From Sulfurovum sp. (GTDB lineage Bacteria; Campylobacterota; Campylobacteria; Campylobacterales; Sulfurovaceae), in assembly GCA_023955225.1 (NCBI GenBank), contig JAGSGJ010000015.1, positions 1 to 40,334 of the forward strand: a DNA stretch of 40,334 nucleotides, in the 5' to 3' direction. Shown piece by piece: positions 16,633 to 25,173 of the stretch (its first letter is position 1; every line of letters begins with the position of its first letter). The position numbers were made by a program, and so were the translations under genes. Below the pieces are notes generated by a model. The model was not told the origin of the DNA and did not search any database. It saw only the letters and a list, made by a program, of their open reading frames with translations.

Positions 16633-18269
16633 TAGTTATCTCCAAAGATAAGTGAATTTGGTTTTCGGTTAAGCATTCGTAAGAACAGTTGCATCTCTTG
16701 AGATGTTTTTGTAACTACCTCAAGTGTTTGGGATAGTTGTTGTTTGACCAGAGAGTTACTGTCATAACCTTTAACAACTTTTTGCGTACTTTTTAATGTT
16801 CGTGTCATCTCTTTAAGTGCTTTATTTAGTTCATCAGGTAAAACTTTAAATGATTGTTTACTTGTTAAAGTATTGATATTTTTAACCGTCTTTTGTAAGT
16901 CTTCCAATAAAAGATTTGCATTGGCTACAGGTTTTTCACTCTTTTCTACTACTTTTTGCACTGAAGCAAATAATTCATCTAACGGTAATCTATTAATTTT
17001 TTCGAGTATTTCAGAGAAACTGTTCATGGCACTTGTGTCAGCATTGCTGGCTGTTGGAAACAGTGCATACTGACTTCCCCTTTCGATACTTGCATTACCC
17101 TCGTTATGTGTAAAAGCAAGATCAACAAAGAGCATACCTGATATGGGGTCTAAAGGAGATATCTTTGCACGTAAGCCCTCTTCTACCGCCTGATACAAAT
17201 TTGCTTCACCTGTACTGTCTGTATCATTAGGGTCTTTAAATAGTGAAGTGTCAAGTTCGATGAGTACTTTACCTAACATATGATGCGTGATCTTATCATA
17301 AGAGAGTTGGATATCTTCCACCTGACCAATGTCAAACCCATCATAACGCACTGCTGAATTTATTTTTAAATTAGCGATAGACCCTTGAGTATGCAGCATA
17401 AACTTCTTTATATCTGTACTGTCGGATACTATTCTTTTACTGTCTGCTTCCGTTTTACTTTTATACAGAGGAAAAACATGTTTAAGAGATACAGGGTTGC
17501 CCTTATCCTCTCCTGATGAAGAGAAAACAATCCCACCTTGTAACATCATATGTAAAGGTGCAACATTGAAATCAAGATTACCTTTAGAAAAATCAACATT
17601 CAGCATATTTTTTGTCCAAAACCTAGAATCATCATGTACATATGGCACATATTTTTTATCGATAAAAACAAGTATATCTATGCTTTTATTATCTAGACTA
17701 GGGTAAAGGTATTCTACTTGTCCAACTTTGAGATTTTTATAATAAATAGGTGTACCTACTGCAACATTATCTCCATTAAAAGAAGTGAGATGAAAATATT
17801 CTCCCCCGCTGATGTTACGATAAGGTTGGGTCAAACCAATATGGTTTTTTTTATATGTACCCCCTGCTTCAGAGAACACATCTATATATGTTCCTGAGAT
17901 AAGCGTGTCCAATCCACTGATACCTGATATACCAACTTCAGGTTTCACGATCCAGAACTTTGCATGTTCTGTCATATAGCCTTCAGCTTCCTTATTCATA
18001 CGTACAACGACTACAACACCTTGAGTGTCTTCTGTTATGAGGATCTTAGTTACTTTTCCCACAGGTACATTACGAAACTTAACCTGACTTTGTCCAGCTA
18101 CCAATCCTTCATTTTTAGGAAAACTGATTTTGATTTCTGGTCCAAGTTCAGAAAAATACTGAAATGCTAACCATCCCGCGATAATAAGTGCAATGAAAGG
18201 TACTATCCATATGGAAGTAATAAGATTAAATTTACTGGATTCTTCTATCTGCGGTATCTGTCTTGACAT
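16632..18269 (-). CDS. pqiB: PqiB-like MCE-domain lipid-transport protein
   Basis: A 545-residue protein with one N-terminal TM helix (about 16-36, SIWIVPFIALIIAGWLAFQYF) and three MCE domains in a row. The first starts at EIKISFPKNEGLVAGQSQVKFRNVPVGKV, the second at FHLTSFNGDNVAVGTPIYYKNLKVGQV, the third at FMLHTQGSIANLKINSAVRYDGFDIGQV. Each shows the G-x-x-V-(R/K)-(F/Y)-x-(N/G)-x-x-V/I-G-x-V core. A long C-terminal helical region follows (about 420-535). The length matches E. coli PqiB (546 residues), which forms a hexameric tunnel across the periplasm. It lies between the two pqiA genes and pqiC. The 105 bases separating it from the second pqiA gene hold no gene. Confidence 0.93.
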   Translation of the reverse strand: MSRQIPQIEESSKFNLITSIWIVPFIALIIAGWLAFQYFSELGPEIKISFPKNEGLVAGQSQVKFRNVPVGKVTKILITEDTQGVVVVVRMNKEAEGYMTEHAKFWIVKPEVGISGISGLDTLISGTYIDVFSEAGGTYKKNHIGLTQPYRNISGGEYFHLTSFNGDNVAVGTPIYYKNLKVGQVEYLYPSLDNKSIDILVFIDKKYVPYVHDDSRFWTKNMLNVDFSKGNLDFNVAPLHMMLQGGIVFSSSGEDKGNPVSLKHVFPLYKSKTEADSKRIVSDSTDIKKFMLHTQGSIANLKINSAVRYDGFDIGQVEDIQLSYDKITHHMLGKVLIELDTSLFKDPNDTDSTGEANLYQAVEEGLRAKISPLDPISGMLFVDLAFTHNEGNASIERGSQYALFPTASNADTSAMNSFSEILEKINRLPLDELFASVQKVVEKSEKPVANANLLLEDLQKTVKNINTLTSKQSFKVLPDELNKALKEMTRTLKSTQKVVKGYDSNSLVKQQLSQTLEVVTKTSQEMQLFLRMLNRKPNSLIFGDN

Positions 18270-18374
18270 TTATTTATATTCCTTGACCATTAGTATAACG
18301 CACATAAGGCAAAGCCCTCTGTACTACGCTGACGCTGTGTCATCTTCAGCAGATAGCTCGTGCAACTCGTTGCT

Positions 18375-18974
18375 TTATTCATATTCTTTTATTAACCGTT
18401 CATCAAAAGCATGTGCTGCCAAGAGTGTAAAAAATACAGAGATTGCAAAAGCAGTCGCTGCAGTTCCTGCAATAATTTCTATATTGACTAGATGGATAAG
18501 TGCTGCAAGTATAGCCACAACAAAAACATCTATCATCGACCATGGACCGATGACTTCTGTCATATAATACAATTTATGCTTATTTACTTTTTTATCTTTC
18601 CCTATGGGGTATTTTACACTAATTAATAAATAAATCAAGACAAGAAACTTTAACACCGGTATAAGAATAGATGCAACAAAGATAATCATAGCTATAGGAT
18701 ACGAACCATGTTCCCATAATGTCACCACACCACCCAGTAATGTATTGCCCTCTTCTGTTCCAAACTGTTTCGTAATAAGCATGGGATAAAGGTTTGCAGG
18801 AATGTAAGCAACAATGGCTGTAATAAGGAATGCCCAAGACTTTTCCGTACTAAAATTTTTATGATGATAAATTTTAGACCCACAACGACGACAAGTGTTT
18901 TCTTTGCCTTTGTCTATATTGACCGCTTCACATACGGGGCATCTTATGAGTTTATCTTCCTCAACCTCTATCAC
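18375..18974 (-). CDS. pqiA: PqiA-like protein, second half
   Basis: A 199-residue membrane protein equal to one PqiA domain. It has a rubredoxin-like zinc site (RCPVC at Cys12/Cys15 and CRRCG at Cys28/Cys31), then four TM helices (about 48-68, 93-117, 137-160, 168-190). The segment LITKQFGTEEGNTLLGGVVTLWEHGSYPIAM and the later IGPWSMIDVFVVAILAALIHL are typical of the family. In E. coli both domains lie in one chain of about 420 residues; here they are two genes. The GTG start overlaps the stop of the first half (GTGA), so coupling is expected. PqiA is thought to deliver lipid to PqiB. Confidence 0.88.
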   Translation of the reverse strand: MIEVEEDKLIRCPVCEAVNIDKGKENTCRRCGSKIYHHKNFSTEKSWAFLITAIVAYIPANLYPMLITKQFGTEEGNTLLGGVVTLWEHGSYPIAMIIFVASILIPVLKFLVLIYLLISVKYPIGKDKKVNKHKLYYMTEVIGPWSMIDVFVVAILAALIHLVNIEIIAGTAATAFAISVFFTLLAAHAFDERLIKEYE

Positions 18975-19615
18975 TGTTCACCCTTATTTACCAAGATTCT
19001 TTTTCGCAACATCCAGAACTCAGAAAGTTGCATACTTTTTACAATATACAAATCAATAAGCACAAAAACCATCAATGCCCAGAATGCAACTCCAATGTGT
19101 ATCTGAGCATACCCTATCAGTTTGACAAGTGCTACAAGTATACTGATAAGAAATATGTCGGTCATACTCCAAGGCGTAATATGGGAAAGTAATATAAGCA
19201 GTTCTTTTGTCACCTTCTCACCACGTTCTATTTTCAACAGTATGAAAAGAAGCATATTAATCATAAATATCATCAGGGGAAAGATGAATATCAGAAAAGT
19301 ACAAATAAGTCCTACAATGTAAAACCCACTCTCAAAGAGAGAAAATATCGTTTTAGGAATGGTAATAAACTGTTCATGTCCCAGTATCTCGATCTGTACT
19401 AAAGGAAATACATTTGCGAGTACAAAAAAAATAAATCCTGTGATACTTAATGCCAAACCATGGTCTATGAGTTTACTGTCATACTTGTAAAGTATATTCC
19501 CACACTCAGAACAAGATGCTTTGGTACCATCTTTTATGGGTACTTCTTCATGTAGAGTAAAACACTTCTTACATATGATAAGTTTATCAAGGGCATCTTC
19601 ATTTTCAAGTTTCAT
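18971..19615 (-). CDS. pqiA: PqiA-like protein, first half
   Basis: A 214-residue membrane protein equal to the other PqiA domain, with its own zinc site (ICKKC at Cys15/Cys18 and CSECG at Cys35/Cys38) and four TM helices. LIDHGLALSITGFIFFVLANVFPLVQIEILG and HITPWSMTDIFLISILVALVKLIGYA are family segments. I chose the ATG at 19615, since the longer frame would begin at a TTG at 19648 only 3 bases from the divergent start codon; no clear ribosome binding site is seen for either. It heads the order pqiA-pqiA-pqiB-pqiC. The divergent kinase-like gene starts only 35 bases away. Confidence 0.87.
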   Translation of the reverse strand: MKLENEDALDKLIICKKCFTLHEEVPIKDGTKASCSECGNILYKYDSKLIDHGLALSITGFIFFVLANVFPLVQIEILGHEQFITIPKTIFSLFESGFYIVGLICTFLIFIFPLMIFMINMLLFILLKIERGEKVTKELLILLSHITPWSMTDIFLISILVALVKLIGYAQIHIGVAFWALMVFVLIDLYIVKSMQLSEFWMLRKRILVNKGEQ

Positions 19616-19650
19616 GGTTATAATTATAGCTGATATATATAAGGACAATA

Positions 19651-20331
19651 ATGCGTATTCTTTCTATAGGTAAAACATTACAACACGATACACTTCATAT
19701 CACTTCGATAGAGACCTCAGCACTTGAAACACATCCGGATATAGAAACATATAACTATATCATTATCTCTGGTGGAGATGGAAGTATCAGACGCGTGATT
19801 AAAGCATTGCAAAGCATACAACACTCAGCTACATTCATTCTAAACCCTACCGGTTCTTTTAATGTAGTTGCAAAGCTTCATAAAGTTCCAAACGTAAAAA
19901 ATGTACTGGATAATTTGGCAAATGGTACACCTATAGAAAGCCAAAAGCATCACTACTTTACACTCAATGATGAAGTATTTCTCTTCTCTGCAGGTAATAT
20001 GGGTGATCTTCAGCACATCTTCCTTGCTGAAACACTGCGTTTTGGTTTGTTAAAAAACAATATGGTCAAATACATACTGTCCATGCTCTTTTTACTCCCT
20101 TTGCACCTCATCATTACACCCTTCATGCTTCTTAGTTCCAATCGTTTTTTCATCTTCACCCCTGCAAGTTTCATCAAGAAGTTTGGAAGTTTTTATGGAG
20201 AAGTCAAAGAGATGACAATAGATTTGCAGAATGACTATAATTTTGTAGAGCTTGATGGTGATATAGTAACCATCAAAGAGAGTATCCTCCACATCCAACC
20301 CTCAGGGTACATAAACATAGTTACGAAGTAA
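19651..20331 (+). CDS. Diacylglycerol/sphingosine-kinase-like protein (DAGK catalytic domain)
   Basis: A 226-residue protein with the nucleotide-binding signature of the DAGK_cat family: YNYIIISGGDGSIRRVIKAL (glycine-rich GGDGS) followed by FILNPTGSFNVVAKL, which stands for the usual P-x-G-T-x-N-D segment, though the Thr and Asp are changed. The C-terminal half is shorter than the usual 290-310 residue enzymes and includes a hydrophobic stretch (about residues 140-165). This makes the exact activity doubtful: it may be a reduced lipid kinase. The start has a good ribosome binding site (AAGGACAATA). It is divergent from pqiA and its 3' end overlaps the helicase gene by 11 bases. Confidence 0.75.
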   Translation: MRILSIGKTLQHDTLHITSIETSALETHPDIETYNYIIISGGDGSIRRVIKALQSIQHSATFILNPTGSFNVVAKLHKVPNVKNVLDNLANGTPIESQKHHYFTLNDEVFLFSAGNMGDLQHIFLAETLRFGLLKNNMVKYILSMLFLLPLHLIITPFMLLSSNRFFIFTPASFIKKFGSFYGEVKEMTIDLQNDYNFVELDGDIVTIKESILHIQPSGYINIVTK

Positions 20332-21607
20332 CAAGACTCTCGTAATATGCCACAACACGTTTATCTACATTAATGACCCTATGTAGATACTGTGTCAAAT
20401 CCCCTTTATTAAAATCTATTTTTAAATTCTTAGGATTAATCGCTCTGGAGATTGCCACATAGAACTGGCTTGGTGCAAAGATGTTGTCTACGTTACACAC
20501 AAGATTGTCTATACTCATCCCTTGAGACTTATGTATGGTGACTGCGTAAGCCAATTTTAGAGGAAATTGTGAAAGCGTAGCCAGTGACATCGTCTCAACA
20601 GTACCATCTTCTTTAACCAGCATATCGACCAGATCAAATTCATGTCGTTCTACACGTACAAACTCATCCTCTTTTTCCACGATGAGATGGTCTTCTTCTA
20701 TCTTTCTAAGTATGCCTCTCTCACCGTTGACAAACTTACCCCATTTATTCACAGTAAAAAGAATGGGCACACCCTCTTTAAGTGTAAGATGTTCTGAGAT
20801 CGGCAGCATATTTTTCCAGCCTGCCAGTTTCTTCTCATGTACAGAGCCAAACTTCTCTACATTTGCAAAAAGTATCGTCTCTTCGGTATCTAGTTCATTG
20901 ATCTTTGCTCTGTTGGTCTGTTCTACTTCCAAATTGCGTCCATACAAGTATGTCGGGTCTTTCTCCATGCCTTCAGTGTTCCAGAGTTTTGTCATGTAAC
21001 ATACAATTTCCTCATCACATTGACCTTTACGGACTTTAGAGAGTATATGTGTAAACTCTGCATCCGTGGTACGTTTCATTTCGGTGAGTTCTATAACCAT
21101 AAGATCAAAACGTTCCCAAGCCATACTCTCAAAGGCATAGAGCTTCTCTCCAAAAACATCATTTCTATTTTGCTGTTTTTGTACAGGTGGCAGTTGAAAG
21201 AAGTCTCCCACAAAAAGTACTTTTCCAAAGTATCCGTAATTATTGAGTCTGTACGCTATCATGTCCATCAAGTCTGTACTCACCATGGAGATCTCATCGA
21301 TGATGATAAGATCTGTAGCTTTCAGTATCTTCTTGAGGTCTGCAAGTCTTTTTTTAGCACGCTTATCACTATGATTTAGTTCATCAAAATTTGAAGAGAT
21401 ACCAAAAACAAAAAAGCTATGTACCGTAAACCCGCCAATGTTCACGGCACTTACACCTGTAGAGCCCAAAGAGACAACCTGTTTCCCTCTTTTACGGTAA
21501 TCAGAGATCACTTCATTGGTAATATAACTCTTTCCTACTCCTGCACCACCTGTCAAGAAAACATTGGAATGTTTCAGTGCTTCTAATACATCTACTTTAT
21601 CACTCAA
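20321..21607 (-). CDS. Pif1/RecD-like SF1B DNA helicase
   Basis: A 428-residue helicase. Walker A is LTGGAGVGKSYIT (residues 18-30), then STGVSAVNIGGFTVHSFF (motif Ia region), Walker B LIIIDEISMVS (Asp104-Glu105), GDFFQLPPV (motif III) and AVTIHKSQGMSIDNLVCNVDNIFAPSQFYVAISRA (motifs V and VI). These are all Pif1/RecD-type SF1B features, so the enzyme should unwind DNA 5' to 3' and may act on G-quadruplexes or forks. The TTG start overlaps the stop of the RNase T2 gene (TTGA), implying coupled translation. It is convergent with the kinase-like gene, overlapping by 11 bases. Confidence 0.9.
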   Translation of the reverse strand: MSDKVDVLEALKHSNVFLTGGAGVGKSYITNEVISDYRKRGKQVVSLGSTGVSAVNIGGFTVHSFFVFGISSNFDELNHSDKRAKKRLADLKKILKATDLIIIDEISMVSTDLMDMIAYRLNNYGYFGKVLFVGDFFQLPPVQKQQNRNDVFGEKLYAFESMAWERFDLMVIELTEMKRTTDAEFTHILSKVRKGQCDEEIVCYMTKLWNTEGMEKDPTYLYGRNLEVEQTNRAKINELDTEETILFANVEKFGSVHEKKLAGWKNMLPISEHLTLKEGVPILFTVNKWGKFVNGERGILRKIEEDHLIVEKEDEFVRVERHEFDLVDMLVKEDGTVETMSLATLSQFPLKLAYAVTIHKSQGMSIDNLVCNVDNIFAPSQFYVAISRAINPKNLKIDFNKGDLTQYLHRVINVDKRVVAYYESLVTS

Positions 21608-22647
21608 AATCCAGCCTTATCTACGAGTCCATTTTTACAATGGCTTCGTGTTTGTTTTCCTTGTTTTAAAAGTGTGGCTAAAGCATCACTCCCCGATCCT
21701 AGATGTAACCAAAGCTCAGTGATAAGCCCCTTATTACATTTTAACTCTACCCGTTTCCCTGAGCCTAGCCCAAAGCTTCTGTCAAAAACGGCACGAATCT
21801 GTTGAAGTGTGACATGTTTACCTATGTGTTGCCTAAAGAAATCACCTACCTTGGACTTATTGACTTGTTCTACCATACTTATGGCATCTTCATAATACCT
21901 GTTAGCATCTCTACCATAACAGGTACCGTGTTTGATCCATTCATGTTTATGTAGGTTTGAAGAAAATCCAGGCATCACTTTTTGCAAACGTTTTCGAATT
22001 TCATCACTTAAACCCAGATCAGGAAGTCTGTTCCATTGCTTATGTTTATCCATTGTTACAGTATGACTATCTACATCACAATACATTTTATTTTTGGGCT
22101 GCGGCCACAATCCATGAAGTACAAAATGTTTTTCACCGTAGTTTGGTCTGCCAAAAGAAAACATACTTCTTTTACACTCTTTTTTAACTCTGTGCTTTTC
22201 ACAAAACGCATTATGCCAAGAGAGCGTCAAGAGGTTTTGTTTTGAGATATTTCTAGTTTCATATTTTTTAGTATAATTATTTTTATATTTTTTAGCATGA
22301 TTCGTTAAGTTAGTACTTATTGATATTTTTGAAAGTTCATCATCTATACTAACAACCCTACTCTCAACTCTTTGTACATTGACAGGATTAGAAAATTCTG
22401 TACGTTTGGAAAAGCACTCATCATCTACCCATCTCTGTGCAGGTTGTTCACCTTTGATGAGTATAAGATTCTGTCCTTTGTGGTGTTGAAGTATCGTATA
22501 TTTTTCCGTGAGATCCAAGCGTACACTATGGGTATTTTTTGTCTGTTTCATGTTATTAAAGGCAGGGCATTCCTGAGTAGGATACAGTTCTTCTCTTGCC
22601 ATAAGAGAAACACTAAACAGTATAAATGTTAGGATACGTTTATTCAT
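21604..22647 (-). CDS. Secreted ribonuclease T2 family protein
   Basis: A 347-residue exported protein. I chose ATG 22647, which yields a signal peptide (MNKRILTFILFSVSLMA); the longer frame adds 14 residues before it. The C-terminal part (about 140-330) is an RNase T2 domain with both catalytic segments: CAS I FVLHGLWPQ and CAS II HEWIKHGTC, each with its catalytic His, plus the conserved SWHNAFCEKH and ELWLHLG. The N-terminal region has an SH3-like stretch (YTILQHHKGQNLILIKGEQPAQRWVDDECF) seen before some bacterial T2 domains. It cleaves RNA to 3' ends through cyclic phosphates, most likely in the periplasm or outside the cell, for nutrient scavenging. The coupling to a cytoplasmic helicase is unexpected. 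Confidence 0.9.
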   Translation of the reverse strand: MNKRILTFILFSVSLMAREELYPTQECPAFNNMKQTKNTHSVRLDLTEKYTILQHHKGQNLILIKGEQPAQRWVDDECFSKRTEFSNPVNVQRVESRVVSIDDELSKISISTNLTNHAKKYKNNYTKKYETRNISKQNLLTLSWHNAFCEKHRVKKECKRSMFSFGRPNYGEKHFVLHGLWPQPKNKMYCDVDSHTVTMDKHKQWNRLPDLGLSDEIRKRLQKVMPGFSSNLHKHEWIKHGTCYGRDANRYYEDAISMVEQVNKSKVGDFFRQHIGKHVTLQQIRAVFDRSFGLGSGKRVELKCNKGLITELWLHLGSGSDALATLLKQGKQTRSHCKNGLVDKAGF

Positions 22648-22734
22648 GAAGTTATGCCCTGATATTTTTAGCGTATTATACAGTAACAAACTTTTGAGGG
22701 TTGATAGTGCTTAGTATATCGAAGATAAAACAGA

Positions 22735-23235
22735 TCAAACATACAACTCCCCAAAAATATCACGATAGGTCAAATAGAGACGTAGATCAAATTCAAGTTG
22801 ATGGTATGCAGGCTCTATGTGGGTACAGAGTTTATAGAATGCCTTGTTATGTTCTTTTTCTTTGATATGTACTAATTCATGCACAGCGATCATACGTAAA
22901 AAAGCTTCAGGGACTTTCTTAAAGACATGTGAGATACGTATCTCATTTTTAGCCTTAAGTTTTCCGCCCTGCACACGCGATACAAAGGTATGTGTTCCAA
23001 GTGCTGTATTAATGTCACGTATCTTTGTGTCGTAAAGCACCTTAGCAAGGGGTAAGGAACTTTTCATATAAGTATTTTTAAGTTCTATCACATAAGTATA
23101 GAGGCTTTTGTCCGTGCTATAAGGATGTATGTCACTGTAACGTGAGAGTAAATACTCTCCAAGCTTCTTTTGATCTATGAGGGTTTGTACCTGTGCCTTT
23201 AGCTGGGCATCGTAGCCATTGAGGTATTTTAACAT
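22735..23235 (-). CDS. YgjP-like (M48-type) metallopeptidase domain protein
   Basis: A 166-residue protein of the YgjP-like/DUF45 family. The zinc signature AVHELVHIKEKEHNKAFY (HELVH at 119-123, third ligand His129) is intact, and YHQLEFDLRLYLTYRDI at the C-terminus is also family-like. The N-terminal 60 residues lack the usual arrangement and are helical. These are probably soluble cytoplasmic proteins; the biochemical role is not settled. The short gap to the RNase T2 gene (87 bases) leaves co-transcription open. Confidence 0.85.
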   Translation of the reverse strand: MLKYLNGYDAQLKAQVQTLIDQKKLGEYLLSRYSDIHPYSTDKSLYTYVIELKNTYMKSSLPLAKVLYDTKIRDINTALGTHTFVSRVQGGKLKAKNEIRISHVFKKVPEAFLRMIAVHELVHIKEKEHNKAFYKLCTHIEPAYHQLEFDLRLYLTYRDIFGELYV

Positions 23236-23280
23236 GGGGAATTATATCTCTTTTGAGTTAATTTTAGATACTATAACAGT

Positions 23281-24186
23281 ATGATATTTGATAATTTAAA
23301 TACACTGCCTACAGTCTTTGGAAGTAAAAGAAAAGCCCCTGCAGTAAAACACTCCTACCGCTCAAACATGATGCTCAATCCACTCAACCTCAAACACCTG
23401 AATCGTATAGATGAACATGCTGCAGATATGATCACACTTAACCTTGAAGATGCCATCGCACCTTCTCGTAAAAAAGAGGCCCTGCATAACATAGCTCTCT
23501 TCCTCTCATACGTGGAACACTCTAACTCTTTCATCATCGTACGTACCAATCCCTTAAATGAAGGGGGTGCCGAAGAGATAGCATTTTTAAATAATTTTGG
23601 TTTTGATGCAGTACGTGTAGCCAAAATAAAAAATCAGACTGAGATAGCTCAGGCACTTACACTGCTCTCTGAAGACAAAGAGCTGCATATCTCATTAGAA
23701 ACCAAAGAAGCCTTTGAAAACTTAAGTACACTCCGTATAGATGAACGACTTACAACGGCGAACCTCGGCATTTTAGATCTTCTAACCTCTCTTGGCTTAC
23801 CCCAATCTTTAGTGACACGGGGAAACCCTACGATAGATTACATACTCTCTAAGTTTTTGGTTGATGCAAAAACGGCAGGTATCCACCCCATCTCATTTAT
23901 GTTCCAAGAGTATAACGATACAGAGACTTTCAAAGCCTGGTGTGAAAGAGAGAAGATGATGGGTTTTGAAACCAAAGCATGCATGGGTCCAAAGCAGGTT
24001 CAGCTAGCAAATGAGATTTTTGGTATTAATAAATATGAAAAGTCCCGAGCATTGCATATCAAAGACGCTTTTGAAGCGCATTCTGCACAAGGAATCAATG
24101 GATTTATGGATGAAAAATACGGATTCATAGATGAGCCTATCTATAGGGACAGCCTATTGATACTAAATAATGTACAAGGTAAGTAG
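23281..24186 (+). CDS. HpcH/HpaI aldolase / CitE-like protein
   Basis: A 301-residue CitE-like TIM-barrel protein. SYRSNMMLNPLNLKHLNRIDEHAADMITLNLEDAIAPSRKKEA carries the acidic magnesium-binding LEDA segment, FIIVRTNPL holds the substrate-binding Arg, HISLETKEAFENL has the second acidic ligand, and GFETKACMGPKQV is the usual GxxxKxxxHPxQ-type segment, here with MGPKQ instead of HPxQ. Stand-alone CitE-like proteins cleave or form C-C bonds of CoA thioesters (for example malyl-CoA or citramalyl-CoA). No citrate lyase alpha or gamma gene is adjacent, so it is unlikely to be a citrate lyase subunit. The stop codon is followed at once by the mltB start. Confidence 0.85.
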   Translation: MIFDNLNTLPTVFGSKRKAPAVKHSYRSNMMLNPLNLKHLNRIDEHAADMITLNLEDAIAPSRKKEALHNIALFLSYVEHSNSFIIVRTNPLNEGGAEEIAFLNNFGFDAVRVAKIKNQTEIAQALTLLSEDKELHISLETKEAFENLSTLRIDERLTTANLGILDLLTSLGLPQSLVTRGNPTIDYILSKFLVDAKTAGIHPISFMFQEYNDTETFKAWCEREKMMGFETKACMGPKQVQLANEIFGINKYEKSRALHIKDAFEAHSAQGINGFMDEKYGFIDEPIYRDSLLILNNVQGK

Positions 24187-25173
24187 TTGAACTATTTCAA
24201 ATTAATTTTACTCACATTCATTCTTCCATTGTTACTGATGGCAAACGATGACCGACCTCCTGTTTCTTATGATTTTCTAGCCAAAAAAGAGGTCAAAAGC
24301 TTCATCACTATGATGGTCAAAAAACATCATTTCAAACGTACCTATATGACTTCTGTACTTGAAGATGCAAAACTTGACCGAGATACCTTAGCACGATATA
24401 CAGGTAAATATAAAGTAGGCACAACCAATGGTCCATGGGAACGCTACAAAGCACATGTGCTTGATCCCGTCAGTCTCAATAAAGCTAAGAAATTTAAAAA
24501 GAAATACTATAAAACGCTTTTAAGAGCAAGTCAAGAGTATAAGGTAGATATGGGCTACATCGTTGGCTTTATCGGTGTGGAAAGCAAGTTTGGAGAGTAT
24601 AGCGGTGACTACAATGTATTGGATGCATTGACTACCCTCGCCTTTCATAAGAACCGTATGAAGAAGTTTTTCAAAGCTGAGTTAAAACATCTCTTTTTAA
24701 TGGCAAGAGAGCAAAGCTATGACATCAAAAAACTGGAAGGTTCTTTTGCCGGAGCCATGGGTATGGTGCAGCAAGTACCCTCTGTGTTTCTAACGTATGG
24801 TATGGATTATAACCGTGACGGTGTAAAAGATCCATGGAACCTGGAAGATGCGATAGGCATTATCGCTAAGTTTATGCATAAAAATGGCTGGAGAAAAGGT
24901 GCACTGGTTGCTGTACCTACAGAGTTTAAAGGAAAACGCTATACAAAGCTCAAAACAAGTCACAGACGCACTCTGCCATTAAATACCATCTTAAAGCATG
25001 GTATAAAGCCTTTGGAAACATTTAATGAACCTAAAGCATACCTGCTTAAAAACCGTAACCTTGGTCATGATGATATCTGGTTGGGAGCAAAAAACTTTCG
25101 TGTACTTACACGGTATAACAACTCAACCAGTTATGGAATGGCCATACATCTTATTGCAGAGGCAGTCAATTAA
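24187..25173 (+). CDS. mltB: Lytic murein transglycosylase B (MltB)
   Basis: A 328-residue MltB-family enzyme that cleaves the glycan strands of peptidoglycan, leaving 1,6-anhydro ends. The TTG start directly follows the citE-like stop and has AAGG eight bases upstream. A signal peptide (MNYFKLILLTFILPLLLMA) lacks a lipobox, so the protein is probably soluble in the periplasm. The catalytic Glu lies in VGFIGVESKFGEYSGDYNVLDALTTLAF, followed by SFAGAMGMVQQVPSVFLTYGMDYNRDGVKDPWNLEDAIGIIAKFM, a strong family hallmark. Its stop overlaps the stop of the GGDEF-EAL gene on the other strand in a TTAA. Confidence 0.92.
   Translation: MNYFKLILLTFILPLLLMANDDRPPVSYDFLAKKEVKSFITMMVKKHHFKRTYMTSVLEDAKLDRDTLARYTGKYKVGTTNGPWERYKAHVLDPVSLNKAKKFKKKYYKTLLRASQEYKVDMGYIVGFIGVESKFGEYSGDYNVLDALTTLAFHKNRMKKFFKAELKHLFLMAREQSYDIKKLEGSFAGAMGMVQQVPSVFLTYGMDYNRDGVKDPWNLEDAIGIIAKFMHKNGWRKGALVAVPTEFKGKRYTKLKTSHRRTLPLNTILKHGIKPLETFNEPKAYLLKNRNLGHDDIWLGAKNFRVLTRYNNSTSYGMAIHLIAEAVN

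Noticed and set aside
21604..22647. RNase T2 as the toxin of a toxin-immunity pair
   Set aside because: It has a signal peptide and an ordinary scavenging-type domain; the neighbour is a helicase rather than an immunity protein.
23281..24186. Citrate lyase beta subunit of a reductive TCA cycle
   Set aside because: No alpha or gamma subunit gene is adjacent and the C-terminal His-Pro segment is altered; only a CitE-like label is safe.
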